A DNA stretch of 64,000 bases from Clostridium minihomine (lineage in GTDB: Bacteria; Bacillota; Clostridia; Oscillospirales; Acutalibacteraceae), in the NCBI RefSeq assembly GCF_900240385.1, contig NZ_OEQH01000001.1, forward strand, positions 558,001 to 622,000. The letters are read 5' to 3'. Shown one piece after another: positions 49,061 to 58,799 of the stretch. Below the pieces are notes generated by a model that searched no databases, was not told the DNA's origin, and saw nothing but the letters and a program-made list of their open reading frames with translations. The position numbers and the translations under genes were made by a program. The stretch's first letter is position 1; the number at the start of each line of letters is the position of its first letter.

Positions 49061-49413
49061 TGCGACCAGGCCTGTAAGCCGAGTTCTGTCGTGAACAGCC
49101 ATCTATCTTGGCCGGGCGTTACCGCCGCGGCTCAGTGCCACCTGTTCGGGACGCGTCGGGCCAACGCATTTGTCCCACTCCGGTGTTGCTCCGAATAGGG
49201 TTTACATAGCCGCGCGGTCTCCCGCGCGCTGGTGGGCTCTTACCCCGCCTTTCCAGCCTTACCTGCACAAAAGCGCAGGCGGTATCTCTCTGTTGCACTA
49301 TCCCTGGGGTCACCCCCGGCGGCCGTTAGCCGTTATTCTTGCCCTGTGGAGCTCGGACTTTCCTCGGATAAACCCTTTCGGGTCATTACCCGCAGCTGCT
49401 CAGCCTGCTCGCA
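49061..49413 (-). ncRNA. rnpB: RNase P RNA
   Basis: The minus strand contains GAGGAAAGTCCGAGCTCC (P4 and CRI), GGGTGACCCCAGGGATAG, AGGTAAGGCTGGAAAGGCGG, GGGTAAGAGCCCACCAG, the ACAGAACTCGGCTTACAGG end of P4 and a 3' GTCGC-type closing. These are the universal elements of bacterial RNase P RNA. It is the catalytic RNA that matures tRNA 5' ends. Ends are estimated from promoter and terminator, about 353 nt. Confidence 0.93.
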
Positions 49414-49419
49414 TCGATT

Positions 49420-49448
49420 ATTCTAACGAATTTTCTTTTACTTGTCAA
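49420..49448 (-). promoter_or_regulatory. rnpB promoter
   Basis: TTGACA and TAGAAT on the minus strand (plus-strand 49443-49448 and 49420-49425) are 17 bp apart. Confidence 0.85.
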
Positions 49449-49471
49449 GCGGGAACGCTTGGAAAGAGAGT

Positions 49472-50941
49472 TTAGTACTTATAATCCGTAATCAAAGTCT
49501 CTTTGGTCTGCCACAGCCGCTGTGATAAGTCCACATAATAGCGGTGGGGATTTTCAAAACGAGTTACTTCTTCCCACAGAGTATCTACCTGTGCCGCGCA
49601 ATATTCCCGAATTTCGTGCAAATCTCTGGGGTGCATGACACAGTTCCCTTTTTCAAAAATCTGGGTCATCAGCGGAACCGCGCGAAAGTTTTCAACCCGT
49701 TTACGCTTCCAGATATAGTTGGGATCGAAAATAATATAGGGCATTTCATCATCAATCAGCTCGTCGTTCAGGGTAATCACATCTGCAATGGCTTTTCCGC
49801 TGTACCGGTCAAAAAGCCGCCACAGCCGTTTATAGCCGGGTGTGGTAATTTTAGTTACGTTTTCGCTCAGCTTGATTTTCGGTTCAATGGAACCGTCTTC
49901 GCGCTCCACCGCCACCAGCTTGTACACACCGCCGAATACCGGCTCAGAAGCAGAAGTGATCATGCGCTCGCCTACGCCAAAGGTGTCTACCTGTGCTCCC
50001 TGCATCAGCATATCGCGGATGATATATTCATCCAAAGAGTTAGAAGCGCAGATTTTGCAGTCTTCAAATCCGGCAGCGTCCAGCATTTGGCGTGCTTTAC
50101 GGGAAAGATAGGTAATATCGCCGCTGTCAATGCGAATTCCCGCCGGTCGGAAGCCTTGGGGAACCAGTTCCTCATTAAAAATGCGGATGGCGTTGGGAAT
50201 ACCGGATTGCAATACATTATAGGTGTCGACCAGAAGAACGCACTGATTGGGATATTCCCGGGCATAAGCACGGAATGCGTCCAACTCGCTGTCAAACAGC
50301 TGCACCCAGCTGTGGGCCATGGTTCCCATGGCAGGAATTCCAAAATCCCGCTCACAGATGGTGCAGGCCGTTCCTGTGCAGCCGCCGATATAAGCGGCTC
50401 TGGCGCCATATACAGCGCCGTCAAAGCCTTGAGCCCGGCGAGAGCCGAATTCCATCACAGAGCGGCCGTTGGCAGCCCTTACAATGCGGTTGGCTTTGGT
50501 TGCAATCAGGGTTTGATGATTAATGCAGAGCAATACCATCGTTTCAATAAACTGGGCCTGAATGACCGGGCCGCGCACGGTAACGATGGGTTCACCGGGG
50601 AAAATAGGGGTGCCTTCCGGAACCGCCCAAACATCGCATTCAAAATGGAAATTTGCCAGATAATTAATAAATTCCGAATTGAAATCACCGGTGGAACGCA
50701 GGTATGCCAAATCCTGCTGGGTAAAAGAAAGGTTCTGAAGGTATTCCACCATTTGCTGAACGCCTGCCATAATCGCAAAGCCGCCGGAATCGGGAATCTT
50801 GCGAAAGAACATATCAAAATAAACGATTTTATCTTGAAATCCGTTCGTAAAATAACCGTTTGCCATGGTGATCTCATAAAAATCGGTAAGCATAGTCAGG
50901 TTTTTGCCAAAAGGAGTTTGTGCCTTTTCCTCCAATTCCAT
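49472..50941 (-). CDS. pncB: nicotinate phosphoribosyltransferase
   Basis: LTMLTDFYEITMANGYF at the N-terminus, RGPVIQAQFIETMVLLCINH, VMEFGSRRAQGFDGA, TMAHSWVQLFDSELDAF and GIRIDSGDITYLSRKARQML identify the long NAPRTase type. It converts nicotinate and PRPP to NaMN in NAD salvage. About 489 residues. ATG 50941 or 50950 could be used; neither has a strong ribosome site. It is a monocistronic minus-strand gene. Confidence 0.93.
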   Translation of the reverse strand: MELEEKAQTPFGKNLTMLTDFYEITMANGYFTNGFQDKIVYFDMFFRKIPDSGGFAIMAGVQQMVEYLQNLSFTQQDLAYLRSTGDFNSEFINYLANFHFECDVWAVPEGTPIFPGEPIVTVRGPVIQAQFIETMVLLCINHQTLIATKANRIVRAANGRSVMEFGSRRAQGFDGAVYGARAAYIGGCTGTACTICERDFGIPAMGTMAHSWVQLFDSELDAFRAYAREYPNQCVLLVDTYNVLQSGIPNAIRIFNEELVPQGFRPAGIRIDSGDITYLSRKARQMLDAAGFEDCKICASNSLDEYIIRDMLMQGAQVDTFGVGERMITSASEPVFGGVYKLVAVEREDGSIEPKIKLSENVTKITTPGYKRLWRLFDRYSGKAIADVITLNDELIDDEMPYIIFDPNYIWKRKRVENFRAVPLMTQIFEKGNCVMHPRDLHEIREYCAAQVDTLWEEVTRFENPHRYYVDLSQRLWQTKETLITDYKY

Positions 50942-51427
50942 ACACCCCATTAAAATCAATAATTACAAAATAATCTCTCGCTGCCCTTTCTGCATATTAT
51001 AAACAGAAAGCAAAGAAAATACAAAACCCGCAAGAATAAATCGTTCCCTGTTAAAATTCGGGGCAAGCCCCGCAGAACAGGCTCCAGAAGGAATTCCGGA
51101 GAATTTGTTGAACACTATTATAGCAAGAAAACCATCAAATAACAATGATTTTTTCATATCGAGCAAAATGCGCCTTGTTTCACAGGAAATCGGCAATTTA
51201 AACGGAACAATTCCAAAAATTTTGTACGTTTTTTATTGCGTTTTTTGATTTTTTCTACTATAATGGAATTTATTCCGGATAGTGGTATTATTATATTCTA
51301 GAAATGATACTTTGCTTTCATGATGGGAACAGCAATTTTGTATCTTTTTGTTGGAGAGGGAAAGAATTTATTTTTTGTCACACCGGCTGACGAGAGCTGG
51401 TTATGAACAAATGGGGAGATGAAAGAA
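50942..51427. other. spacer with a promoter for the HTH gene
   Basis: TTGCGT (51236) and TATAAT (51259) are 17 bp apart and point right toward the HTH gene. The rest is AT-rich with a small GC hairpin (CGGGGC/GCCCCG) near 51060. Confidence 0.5.
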
Positions 51428-51676
51428 TTGAGATTACGCAAACAAGCGCTTGGCAACCGCAATTTGGTCGGATCCCATGTGGAATTAGCGCGAAAAAATC
51501 AGGGCATGAAACAGAAGGAGCTGTTAGCTCAGCTGCAGGTAAATGGGATTGACATGAACGCATCCGGTCTTTCTAAACTGGAAGGTCAAATCCGTTATGT
51601 AACCGATTATGAGCTGGTGGCTCTGTCTAATATTTTGAATGTTTCTGTTGACTGGCTGTTGGGGAAAGAAGACTAA
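51428..51676 (+). CDS. XRE-family HTH regulator (82 aa)
   Basis: GSHVELARKNQGMKQKELLA, GIDMNASGLSKLEGQIRYVT and LSNILNVSVDWLLGKED form a single Cro/C1-type domain. GGGGAG directly abuts ATG 51419 but stands nine bases before TTG 51428, so TTG is likelier. The target is unknown. Confidence 0.8.
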   Translation: MRLRKQALGNRNLVGSHVELARKNQGMKQKELLAQLQVNGIDMNASGLSKLEGQIRYVTDYELVALSNILNVSVDWLLGKED

Positions 51677-51701
51677 TCCCCAGAAATAATGATTACCACA
51701 A

Positions 51702-51742
51702 AAGAGCAGCATCCCGATTTTGGGATGCTGCTCTTTTTTATT
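51702..51742 (+). terminator. terminator after the HTH gene
   Basis: AAAAGAGCAGCATCCC pairs with GGGATGCTGCTCTTTT around GATTTT, followed by T. Confidence 0.92.
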
Positions 51743-51813
51743 TTTAAAAATGCTTTTATCATTTTCGCCGGATCTCATACATTGCATATATGAATTTTTA
51801 ATGAAAGCTACAA

Positions 51814-51868
51814 AATGAAATCTTTTCATTAAATTTTTGTTGACATCTTGCTTTCTACAACGTATGCT
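51814..51868 (+). promoter_or_regulatory. promoter of the amino-acid ABC operon with an upstream inverted repeat
   Basis: TTGACA (51840-51845) and TATGCT (51863-51868) are 17 bp apart. AATGAAA/TTTCATT (51814-51830) forms a short inverted repeat just upstream that could bind a regulator. Confidence 0.65.
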
Positions 51869-51958
51869 ATATCAAAAGTAAATAAATTATTCATATATAA
51901 ATAGTATGAAATAAAACAGCCGAAGAGAAACGCAAAGAACAGGGGAGGGGACACGGCC

Positions 51959-52711
51959 ATGATTTCAGTCGATAATATCCAAAAATCCTTTGGAGAGAAA
52001 GAGATATTAAAAGGCGTGGATTTGACCATTCAGCAAGGGGATGTGGCGGTCATTATCGGGCCCAGCGGAACGGGAAAAACCACGCTGCTGCGCTGTATGA
52101 ATGGTTTAGAAAAAGCCGACGGCGGAAATATCCGGATTGACAATGTGAGCTATGATTACAAAAAGTCATCCAGAAAACAGCTTTTGGCCCTCCGCCGAAA
52201 AACGGCCATGGTGTTTCAGCACTATAATCTGTTTAAAAATAAGACCGCGTTAGAAAATGTTACTGAGGGCCTGATTACCGTGCAGAAAATTTCAAAGACA
52301 GATGCCGTTCAAACGGCGAAGCAGCAGCTGAAAAGCGTGGGGCTGGCAGGGAAAGAGGATTCTTATCCGCATCAGCTGTCGGGCGGCCAGCAGCAGCGGG
52401 TGGGGATTGCCAGAGCGCTGGCTTTAAACCCTTCTGTGATTCTGTTTGACGAACCGACTTCTTCGCTGGACCCGGAACTGGTTGGCGAGGTGCTTTCGGT
52501 GATGAAGCAGGTGGCACGAAGGGGAATCACCATGGTGGTAGTAACCCATGAAATGAGCTTTGCCCAGACCATTGCCAATCAAGTTGTTTTTATGGAGGGC
52601 GGCAAAATCATTGAAAGAGGTTCACCCCGTGATATTTTTACAGCACCCAAACAAGCGGCCACAAAACGGTTTTTAGACTGTGTCTATCAGCCTTTTGTTT
52701 ATCAAATATAA
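51959..52711 (+). CDS. polar amino-acid ABC transporter, ATP-binding protein
   Basis: The 250-residue ATPase has Walker [14 protein letters not shown], the Q-loop MVFQHYNLF, the signature [15 protein letters not shown], Walker [13 protein letters not shown] and the switch VVTHEMSFA. The pattern is that of the GlnQ/TcyN group. It is the first gene of a five-gene operon with a binding protein, two permeases and a UroD-like gene. GGGGAGGGG precedes the ATG. Confidence 0.92.
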   Translation: MISVDNIQKSFGEKEILKGVDLTIQQGDVAVIIGPSGTGKTTLLRCMNGLEKADGGNIRIDNVSYDYKKSSRKQLLALRRKTAMVFQHYNLFKNKTALENVTEGLITVQKISKTDAVQTAKQQLKSVGLAGKEDSYPHQLSGGQQQRVGIARALALNPSVILFDEPTSSLDPELVGEVLSVMKQVARRGITMVVVTHEMSFAQTIANQVVFMEGGKIIERGSPRDIFTAPKQAATKRFLDCVYQPFVYQI

Positions 52712-52753
52712 AAAACGGCATGGCTCGCAGCCACAATACTTAGGAGGATTCTT

Positions 52754-53599
52754 ATGAAAACAAAACTTTTCAGTTCTGTACTAACAGCGACGCTTTTGGC
52801 AGGAGTATTGTCAGGCTGCGCACAAAACACAGAAATAGCCAGCCAAAGCGGTGCAGAGTCGTCTGCGGCTCAGGTGAAAACAGTGAATGTCGCTTTAGAG
52901 TCCGGCTCGAAACCTTTAAGCTTTGAGAATGAAAACGGAGAAAAAGTTGGTTATGAAGTAGACGTATTAAAGGCAGTGGATGAACTGATTCCCGAATATG
53001 AATTTAACATTGATTTCGTGGAAAGCGATGCCACTCAAATTGGCCTGGAAACCGGAAAGTACGCATTGATTGGCGGCGGACTGTATAAGACCCCGGAACG
53101 AGAAGAAAAGTATCTGATTCCCGATGCCATTAACGGCGTCAGCCTGATTAACATTTATGTCAATGAAGAGGACAATTCCATTCAAAGTCTGGACGATCTG
53201 GTGGGAAAAAAGCTGGTTCCTTCCACCCCTAACGGCGGTATTTTTAATCTTTTGACCGCTTATAACCAGGAACATGCTGACAAACCCATTACCATTACCA
53301 CCGGTGACGGTGTGTCGGTAGCCGACCGCTTCGTGTCTGTCAGCAACAAAGAATATGATGCTTTGGTGCTGCCGAACAACCTGGGGTTTAACGAGATTCA
53401 AAAAGAACTGGGCCTGAAAGTAAAAGCTGTGGAGAACCCGGTTAAAATTAACGGCACTTATTTTGCGCTGGCCAAGGATCAGGCGGACTTGTCCACAAAG
53501 ATAGAAGAGGCTTTGAAAACTCTGCGTGAAAACGGTACCTTGTCCAAACTGTCGGTAAGCTGGTACGGAGAAGACACCATTCAATACTTTACCGAATAA
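52754..53599 (+). CDS. amino-acid ABC transporter substrate-binding lipoprotein
   Basis: The lipoprotein signal (KTKLFSSVLTATLLAGVLSG-C, lipobox LSGC) is followed by a type II periplasmic-binding fold: VNVALESGSKPLSFENENG, GYEVDVLKAVDEL and an ETGKYALIGGG segment. It captures the substrate on the outer face of the membrane. The usual arginine/aspartate amino-acid grip is not obvious, so the ligand may be an unusual amino acid or sulfur or amine compound. Confidence 0.9.
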   Translation: MKTKLFSSVLTATLLAGVLSGCAQNTEIASQSGAESSAAQVKTVNVALESGSKPLSFENENGEKVGYEVDVLKAVDELIPEYEFNIDFVESDATQIGLETGKYALIGGGLYKTPEREEKYLIPDAINGVSLINIYVNEEDNSIQSLDDLVGKKLVPSTPNGGIFNLLTAYNQEHADKPITITTGDGVSVADRFVSVSNKEYDALVLPNNLGFNEIQKELGLKVKAVENPVKINGTYFALAKDQADLSTKIEEALKTLRENGTLSKLSVSWYGEDTIQYFTE

Positions 53600-53629
53600 T
53601 TTATTTTGCCGGCGAAAGGAGTGGCACCT

Positions 53630-54334
53630 GTGGATTTTGGCATTGACTTTTCTTATGTTTTAAAAATGATCGAGCGAATCAGCACTGCAATTCCTTATAC
53701 GCTTTTGATCATCGTGATTTCTGGTGTGATGGGGCTTTTGCTGGCATCAGGTGTCGCTGCTATCCGCATAAAAAAGTGGAAGGTTCTTTATCCGATTACC
53801 AGTATTTATGTATCTTTTTTTCGCAGCACGCCCTGTTTAATTCACATTTTTCTCGTCTATTACGGTTTGCCGCTGATTTTGCGGGAATTCGGAATTTTTG
53901 CCGATGGCTGGAGTAAGACGCTGTATGCCTCGCTGGCTTTAATTCTGTTTAACGGCGCCTATCTATCCGAATTCCTGCGCCCGGCGTATCTGGCGGTGGA
54001 GAAAGGGCAGCACGACGCTGCGGACAGTGTGGGAATGACCGGTTTGTCTAAATTCCGCCGGATCATCCTGCCGCAGATGCTTCCCATTGCGTGGCCCAAT
54101 CTGGAAAATGCCTTTGTAGAGCTGGTTAAGGATACCTCTGTCCTGTTTGTCATCGGCCTGACCGATATTATGGGCTTGGCAAAGAAAATCATTTCCAACG
54201 ATTTTGGGGTGAAAAAGCTGGAAGTCTATCTTGCCGCGGCGGTCATTTATTGGTGCATTACCTTTGCAGTCAGTAAAATTTGCCAGTTGGTGGAAAAACA
54301 AATTGGAATCGGCAAACAGCAAAGAAGTGGGTGA
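53630..54334 (+). CDS. amino-acid ABC transporter permease 1
   Basis: This His/Glu/Gln-type permease has SAVPYTLL-like RISTAIPYTLLIIVISGVM, SFFRSTPCLIHIFLVYYG and the EAA loop DAADSVGMTGLSKFRRIILP. About five membrane helices, 234 aa. GTG 53630 is eight bases after AAGGAG and is preferred to the in-frame 53606. Confidence 0.88.
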   Translation: MDFGIDFSYVLKMIERISTAIPYTLLIIVISGVMGLLLASGVAAIRIKKWKVLYPITSIYVSFFRSTPCLIHIFLVYYGLPLILREFGIFADGWSKTLYASLALILFNGAYLSEFLRPAYLAVEKGQHDAADSVGMTGLSKFRRIILPQMLPIAWPNLENAFVELVKDTSVLFVIGLTDIMGLAKKIISNDFGVKKLEVYLAAAVIYWCITFAVSKICQLVEKQIGIGKQQRSG

Positions 54335-54338
54335 GGGT

Positions 54339-55022
54339 ATGCTGAGCGTAAGAATTATATGGGAAGATATGCGGTTTATCCTGACGGTGGTTCCGTTTAC
54401 CCTTGGCACTTCCTTTTTGGTGCTGGCGGCCGGCGTCTTTCTGGGATTTTTGATCGCTGTGGTAAGGATCAAGCGGATTCCGGTGGCAAAGCAGCTGGCT
54501 CGGGTATTTATGGATTATACCAGGGGAATTCCTTTGGTGATTCATCTGTATCTGGCTTATTTTATCCTGCCGGTTGTGATAGAAAAGCTTAGCGGAGCAT
54601 TTGGAGCAGAAAGAATTCAGGTTCCTCCTTTGGCGGTGCTGGTGGTCGCTTATTCCTTCTATATTTCGGTGGGGCAATCTGAAAATATCCGAAGCGCGTA
54701 TTCCTCCATTGATCCCGGCCAGTGGGATGCAGCTTATGCATCCGGACTCAGCGGGTATCAAGCGCTTCGCCGAATTGTGATTCCCCAGGGGGTTACCGTG
54801 GCGGTACCGGTGTTGTTTCATACTTATTTGGGGATTATCAAAGGGCTTTCTTTGGCTTTTACCATCGGTATTACCGATATTCTGGCACAGGCGAAGTTGG
54901 CTTCGGCTCAAAACGCTCACTATCTGGAAGCCTATCTTGCGGCGGCATTGGTCTATTGGATTCTTTGCGGCGTGCTTGGCATGGTATTTCATCGGATGGA
55001 GCTGGCATTCAAGAAATGGTAG
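54339..55022 (+). CDS. amino-acid ABC transporter permease 2
   Basis: It starts MLSVRIIWEDMRFILTVVPF and has DYTRGIPLVIHLYLAYFILP and the EAA loop WDAAYASGLSGYQALRRIVI. About five membrane helices, 227 aa. GTGAGGG precedes the ATG, four bases after the previous stop, so the two permeases form a heterodimeric channel. Confidence 0.88.
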   Translation: MLSVRIIWEDMRFILTVVPFTLGTSFLVLAAGVFLGFLIAVVRIKRIPVAKQLARVFMDYTRGIPLVIHLYLAYFILPVVIEKLSGAFGAERIQVPPLAVLVVAYSFYISVGQSENIRSAYSSIDPGQWDAAYASGLSGYQALRRIVIPQGVTVAVPVLFHTYLGIIKGLSLAFTIGITDILAQAKLASAQNAHYLEAYLAAALVYWILCGVLGMVFHRMELAFKKW

Positions 55023-55029
55023 GTGTGTT

Positions 55030-56061
55030 ATGAACAAGACAGAACGGATTCAGGCGGCACTAAACAAACAAGAGGTCGATAAAATTCCCCTGAACCTGTG
55101 GATGCATTTTTCTGCCGTAGATCAGGATCCCAGAAGCCTGGCAGAAGCGCAGGTGGCCTTTGCACAGAAATATGATTTTGATTTTATTAAGCTGATGCCT
55201 TTCGGGCTGTATGGCGTTCAGGATTACGGCGTGAAGGTGAAGATTTTTAACCGGGTGAATTTTCCCCCCGTTGTGGATGATTATGGTATTCACAACATTT
55301 GGGATTGGGACAGAATTGAGCCTTTGCCTGCCATTTATGGCTCTTATGGCAAACAGCTTCAGGCAGCCCGGTATACCATTCAGCTGGCGAAAAGGCAGCT
55401 GCCGATTATTCAAACAATTTTCAGTCCGCTGACCACCGCCAGAAAGCTGGCAGGCGACCGGATTCTGTTGGATATGAAAGAAGATCCCCGGTTGTTTCGG
55501 CAGGCCCTTCAGGCGCTGACTGAAACCACTATCAATTTTGTAAAAGCTAATATAGAAGCAGGGGTGGATGGCTTCTTTTTCGCCACCCAATGCGCCAATC
55601 ATGATTTTCTGACCGAAGCGGAATATCGGGAGTTCGGCGAGTATTTCGATCGTCAGGTTATTGCAGCCTATCAAAAGGAAACTTATTTTAATGTGGCGCA
55701 TTTGCATGGGGATAACGGTATGTTTGAGCTGATTGCAGATTATCCGGTGAACTGCATCAACTGGCATGATCGCTGGAGCCATCCCACTTTGGAACAAGCC
55801 AGAAAGCTGACAGACAAATGCCTGTTGGGCGGAATTCGGGAAGCGCCTTATTACAATGAAAATGGCGAGAAAATTCGCGACAGTATTTTGGTATCTGGTT
55901 CTGTGGCGGAAGTGGAGCAGCATGTGCAGCAGGCGATAGTCGCGGCGGGAGAAACGGGCTTCATTTTAGGGCCCGGCTGTGTCGCAGATCAAGATTTGCC
56001 GGAAAAAAACCTGTATGCTCTGTGCCGTGCGGTTTACCGTGGCGCTGCATTGGCTGGTTAA
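55030..56061 (+). CDS. uroporphyrinogen decarboxylase / MtaA-type methyltransferase family protein
   Basis: The 343-residue TIM barrel begins MNKTERIQAALNKQEVDKIP, a typical UroD-family start, and contains FDFIKLMPFGLYGVQDYG, LPIIQTIFSPLTTARKLAGD and FILGPGCVADQDLPEKNL. Heme-type UroD and corrinoid methyltransferases (MtaA/MtbA) share this fold. The lack of other heme genes and the link to an ABC transporter favour a methyltransfer or decarboxylation step on the imported compound. It begins seven bases after the second permease. Confidence 0.85.
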   Translation: MNKTERIQAALNKQEVDKIPLNLWMHFSAVDQDPRSLAEAQVAFAQKYDFDFIKLMPFGLYGVQDYGVKVKIFNRVNFPPVVDDYGIHNIWDWDRIEPLPAIYGSYGKQLQAARYTIQLAKRQLPIIQTIFSPLTTARKLAGDRILLDMKEDPRLFRQALQALTETTINFVKANIEAGVDGFFFATQCANHDFLTEAEYREFGEYFDRQVIAAYQKETYFNVAHLHGDNGMFELIADYPVNCINWHDRWSHPTLEQARKLTDKCLLGGIREAPYYNENGEKIRDSILVSGSVAEVEQHVQQAIVAAGETGFILGPGCVADQDLPEKNLYALCRAVYRGAALAG

Positions 56062-56066
56062 GATAG

Positions 56067-56106
56067 AAAAAATCCGTTCGCTATTTTGCCGAACGGATTT
56101 TTTTCT
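56067..56106 (+). terminator. terminator after the ABC/UroD operon
   Basis: AAAAATCCGTTCG pairs with CGAACGGATTTTT around about nine bases, then T. Confidence 0.92.
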
Positions 56107-56134
56107 ATGTTGCACTTAGTTCAGAAGAGCTTTC

Positions 56135-57640
56135 TTACACACTGGGTGGGTCTTCTTGGGATTCGGTCGTTTGCCAATCGGGTTCTTCCCCCACATACCG
56201 GAATCCCCGGTAATTCATCCCGCTTTGCCGGGCTGCGGAATGGTAAGTATCCCATTCCGGCCCGGCGCACCACACCGTTTCAAAGTGTTCGGAAACTCTG
56301 AGCCCTTGGGGAAAGGAAAATACCCCGCAGGGGTCGTATTTTTGTTTGATAGCTTGCAGCCGCTCGGTGTGGCAGCCAAAATATTCGCAAAGCCAATGGG
56401 GTAAATACCGGTATGGAAAATTCACATAAGCGCCTTCGGTCATAGATGCGAACAGCGGAAAATGAGTATTAATCCATGCGCGTCCCGGATTCACATAAAT
56501 TGGATCTTCCCAAACGGTAGACATCCACAGAATGTATTTGGCCTTTCGGTAATAAAAAGCGGTGTCATCTTGCCCCACTTCGGCTACCTTTCCGCCCAAG
56601 GCATACAGAGAAAATCCGGTAAATACAGAGCCTTCCGGGGGATTCTGTACCATTTGAATCAAAGAGAAAATTTCTGCCGGTGTCAAATCACACATGACAA
56701 AACGGCTGGCAGCGCTGAACATTTCCCAGGCCGGGTATCCGCTGCCAAGAATTTGCACAGCCTGAAGAAAGGTGGTTTCTTCCAGATTGGATTTCGTAGG
56801 ATCAGCCTGCAAAAATGCCTGAAGCTGTTGCTCTGCTTCTTGGCTGGTGCCGTAGAAAATTCCCCGAACCAGCATGGCCAGACCGTCTTGCACCGAGTGA
56901 TATACCCTTGAAATCAACGTCATTCGATAATCTGCCTGATTCAGCCAGCTTTGCCACATTTCCCAAAACTCCAGCTGCTTTTGAGAAGTGACATGCAGGT
57001 ATTCTATTTCGATGAGTGTAACGCTCTCCACTTTCGGCGGCAGACGGAAGGTGATTGATACCACAACCCCGAAATTCCCGCCTCCGGCGCCCCGGCAAGC
57101 CCAGAACAGATCTTCATTATTGGTTCGGCTGGCCGAAATCAGGCGGCCGTCGGCATCAATCAGGTGGATTTCTTCCACACTGTCGCATCCCAGCCCCAGA
57201 TAGCGGCAGGAAAGCCCCCAGCCGCCGCCCAGCGAATATCCGCTCACGCCTACAGTGGGGCAGGTGCCACCCGGAAAGGGATATCCCCGCGAGGATACAT
57301 AGTCATACACCTGTTTGTTGGTTACGCCGGCTAAAACATGGACAAGCCCTTGTTCTTCCTCTATTTCAATGTCATTCATTTCACTGATATCGATGACCAG
57401 TGCACAGTTGCCATTGGAATAGCCCTCATAGTTATGGCCCCCGCTTCGGATGCGCAGGGGCATGCAGTTCTTTTGAGCCCAGATGACGGCATTGGATACA
57501 TCCTGAATGGTTTGGCAATATACGATGATTCCCGGATATTGCTGTATCGAGCGGTTCTAGTCCTGCCTGGCCTGTGGATACCAGGGGGAGCAAGGGGTAA
57601 GAATGCGGCCGCTCAGGCCGCTGAAATTATCTTGACTCAA
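56135..57640 (-). pseudogene. FAD-linked (BBE-type) oxidase gene with an in-frame amber codon
   Basis: The frame from TTG 57640 reads SQDNFSGLSGRILTPCSPWY then PQARQD, TAG (57557-57559), NRSIQQYPGIIVYCQTIQ and onward through the FAD/PCMH domain to residue 502. The TAG stands where relatives have Trp, so one base change explains it. Downstream, SGGHNYEGYS carries the histidine for covalent flavin, GVSGYSLGGGWGLSCRYLGL follows, and the BBE end is intact. An ATG at 57463 could restart a 442-residue product lacking about 60 residues of the FAD domain. Probably inactive, or recently broken. Confidence 0.75.
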
Positions 57641-57827
57641 TCATAACCCTGCCTTTATTTTATATTTTTAATAGGGGAAAGCAGATGTTTAACATGTATA
57701 CCGGCCATGATGTGGATGCAGCCCGGTATATTTTTTCAAAATTTACGGGCGGATCTGCGGGAAATCCTTGTATTGTCTTTCTGATTTGGATATAATCAAA
57801 CAATAAGAATGCGAAAGGAATGCCGGT

Positions 57828-58163
57828 ATGGAACAGCAGTTTTCACAGAAGGTATATGGTGTTGTGAAGCAAATTCCTTTGGGGAAGGTAGCGACCTATG
57901 GCCAAATTGCTTTTTTGGTGGGAACTCCCCGGCGAGCACGACAGGTGGGATATGTACTGAGCCGCACCCCGTCTTTTCTGGATTTGCCTTGTCATCGGGT
58001 GGTAAACCGTTTGGGAAACCTAGTGCCGGGCTGGGAAGAGCAGCGCCTTCTGCTGGAGCGGGAAGGTGTGCACTTTCGGGACAACGGGACTGTAGATCTT
58101 CGGCAAAGTATTTGGAACCCAGAAGAAACATCCATCAAACCGGAAGAAGGAGAGAGAGTATGA
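57828..58163 (+). CDS. MGMT-family (ATL or methylguanine methyltransferase) DNA repair protein
   Basis: The 111-residue protein corresponds to the C-terminal domain of O6-methylguanine methyltransferases: QKVYGVVKQIPLGKVATYGQ and LPCHRVVNRLGNLVPGW with the acceptor cysteine in PCHRV. It lacks the N-terminal domain. Short MGMT-like proteins of this size may repair alkylated bases or flag them for excision. The stop overlaps the next start (ATGA). Confidence 0.88.
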   Translation: MEQQFSQKVYGVVKQIPLGKVATYGQIAFLVGTPRRARQVGYVLSRTPSFLDLPCHRVVNRLGNLVPGWEEQRLLLEREGVHFRDNGTVDLRQSIWNPEETSIKPEEGERV

Positions 58164-58627
58164 CATTCCAGGAAATGCGAAGAAAAGACCGTCAGCTGGA
58201 ATCGGAAGAAGTTACACAGCTGTTGGAACGGGCAGAATACGGTATTTTGTCCACCATGGGTCAAAATGAATATCCTTATGGCATCCCGGTCAGTTATATA
58301 TATGCGGATGATACGATTTATTTTCATTGTGCAGTCGCCGGGAGTAAACTGGATAATATAGAAAAAAATAATAAGGTTTCCTTTTGCGTGGTGGGGAATA
58401 CTTGTGTATTGTCTGAAAAGTTTACCACCAATTATGAAAGCGCTGTTGTATTCGGCAAAGCACAAGAGGTTTTGGGGGAAGAAAAACAGCAGGTGTTGGA
58501 ACAGATTTTACAAAAGTACTCGCCGGATTATCTGGAAAGCGGAAGGCGCTATATCGAAAGCGCTGCAGACAGAGTGAAGGTTATGAAGATTGCAGTGGAA
58601 CATCTTTCTGGAAAGGCAAGAAAGTAA
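58160..58627 (+). CDS. pyridoxamine 5'-phosphate oxidase family flavin-binding protein
   Basis: The 155-residue sequence (RRKDRQLESEEVTQLLERAE, YGILSTMGQNEYPYGIPVSY, IYFHCAVAGSKLDNIEKNNK, VSFCVVG) is the FMN-binding split barrel of the nitroimidazole-resistance-like group. A soluble redox or detoxification enzyme of unknown substrate. GGAGAGAG precedes ATG 58160, and the start overlaps the MGMT stop by four bases. Confidence 0.9.
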   Translation: MTFQEMRRKDRQLESEEVTQLLERAEYGILSTMGQNEYPYGIPVSYIYADDTIYFHCAVAGSKLDNIEKNNKVSFCVVGNTCVLSEKFTTNYESAVVFGKAQEVLGEEKQQVLEQILQKYSPDYLESGRRYIESAADRVKVMKIAVEHLSGKARK

Positions 58628-58799
58628 CGGGCTTTGCGTACGAAAGATGGGTATAATCGAATCAAAATAGATTTAGTTTTAATAAAAAGATAATGTCATA
58701 ATTAGAATTACATATTGCTGAAATTGTGAAATTGTGGTATGCTATTTAAAATGGCAGACCGGATTTTGAAGAATGCAAACAATAAAGGGAGGAAGCCCA

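Noticed and set aside
49544-50953. Long plus-strand open frame (469 codons) opposite pncB
   Set aside because: It lies exactly antisense to a strongly conserved nicotinate phosphoribosyltransferase, lacks a ribosome site and has no recognisable domain; it is a composition shadow.
57557-57559. TAG read as pyrrolysine or another recoded amino acid
   Set aside because: The position is Trp in relatives, the protein is not a methylamine methyltransferase and no pyl genes are visible; a point mutation is simpler.
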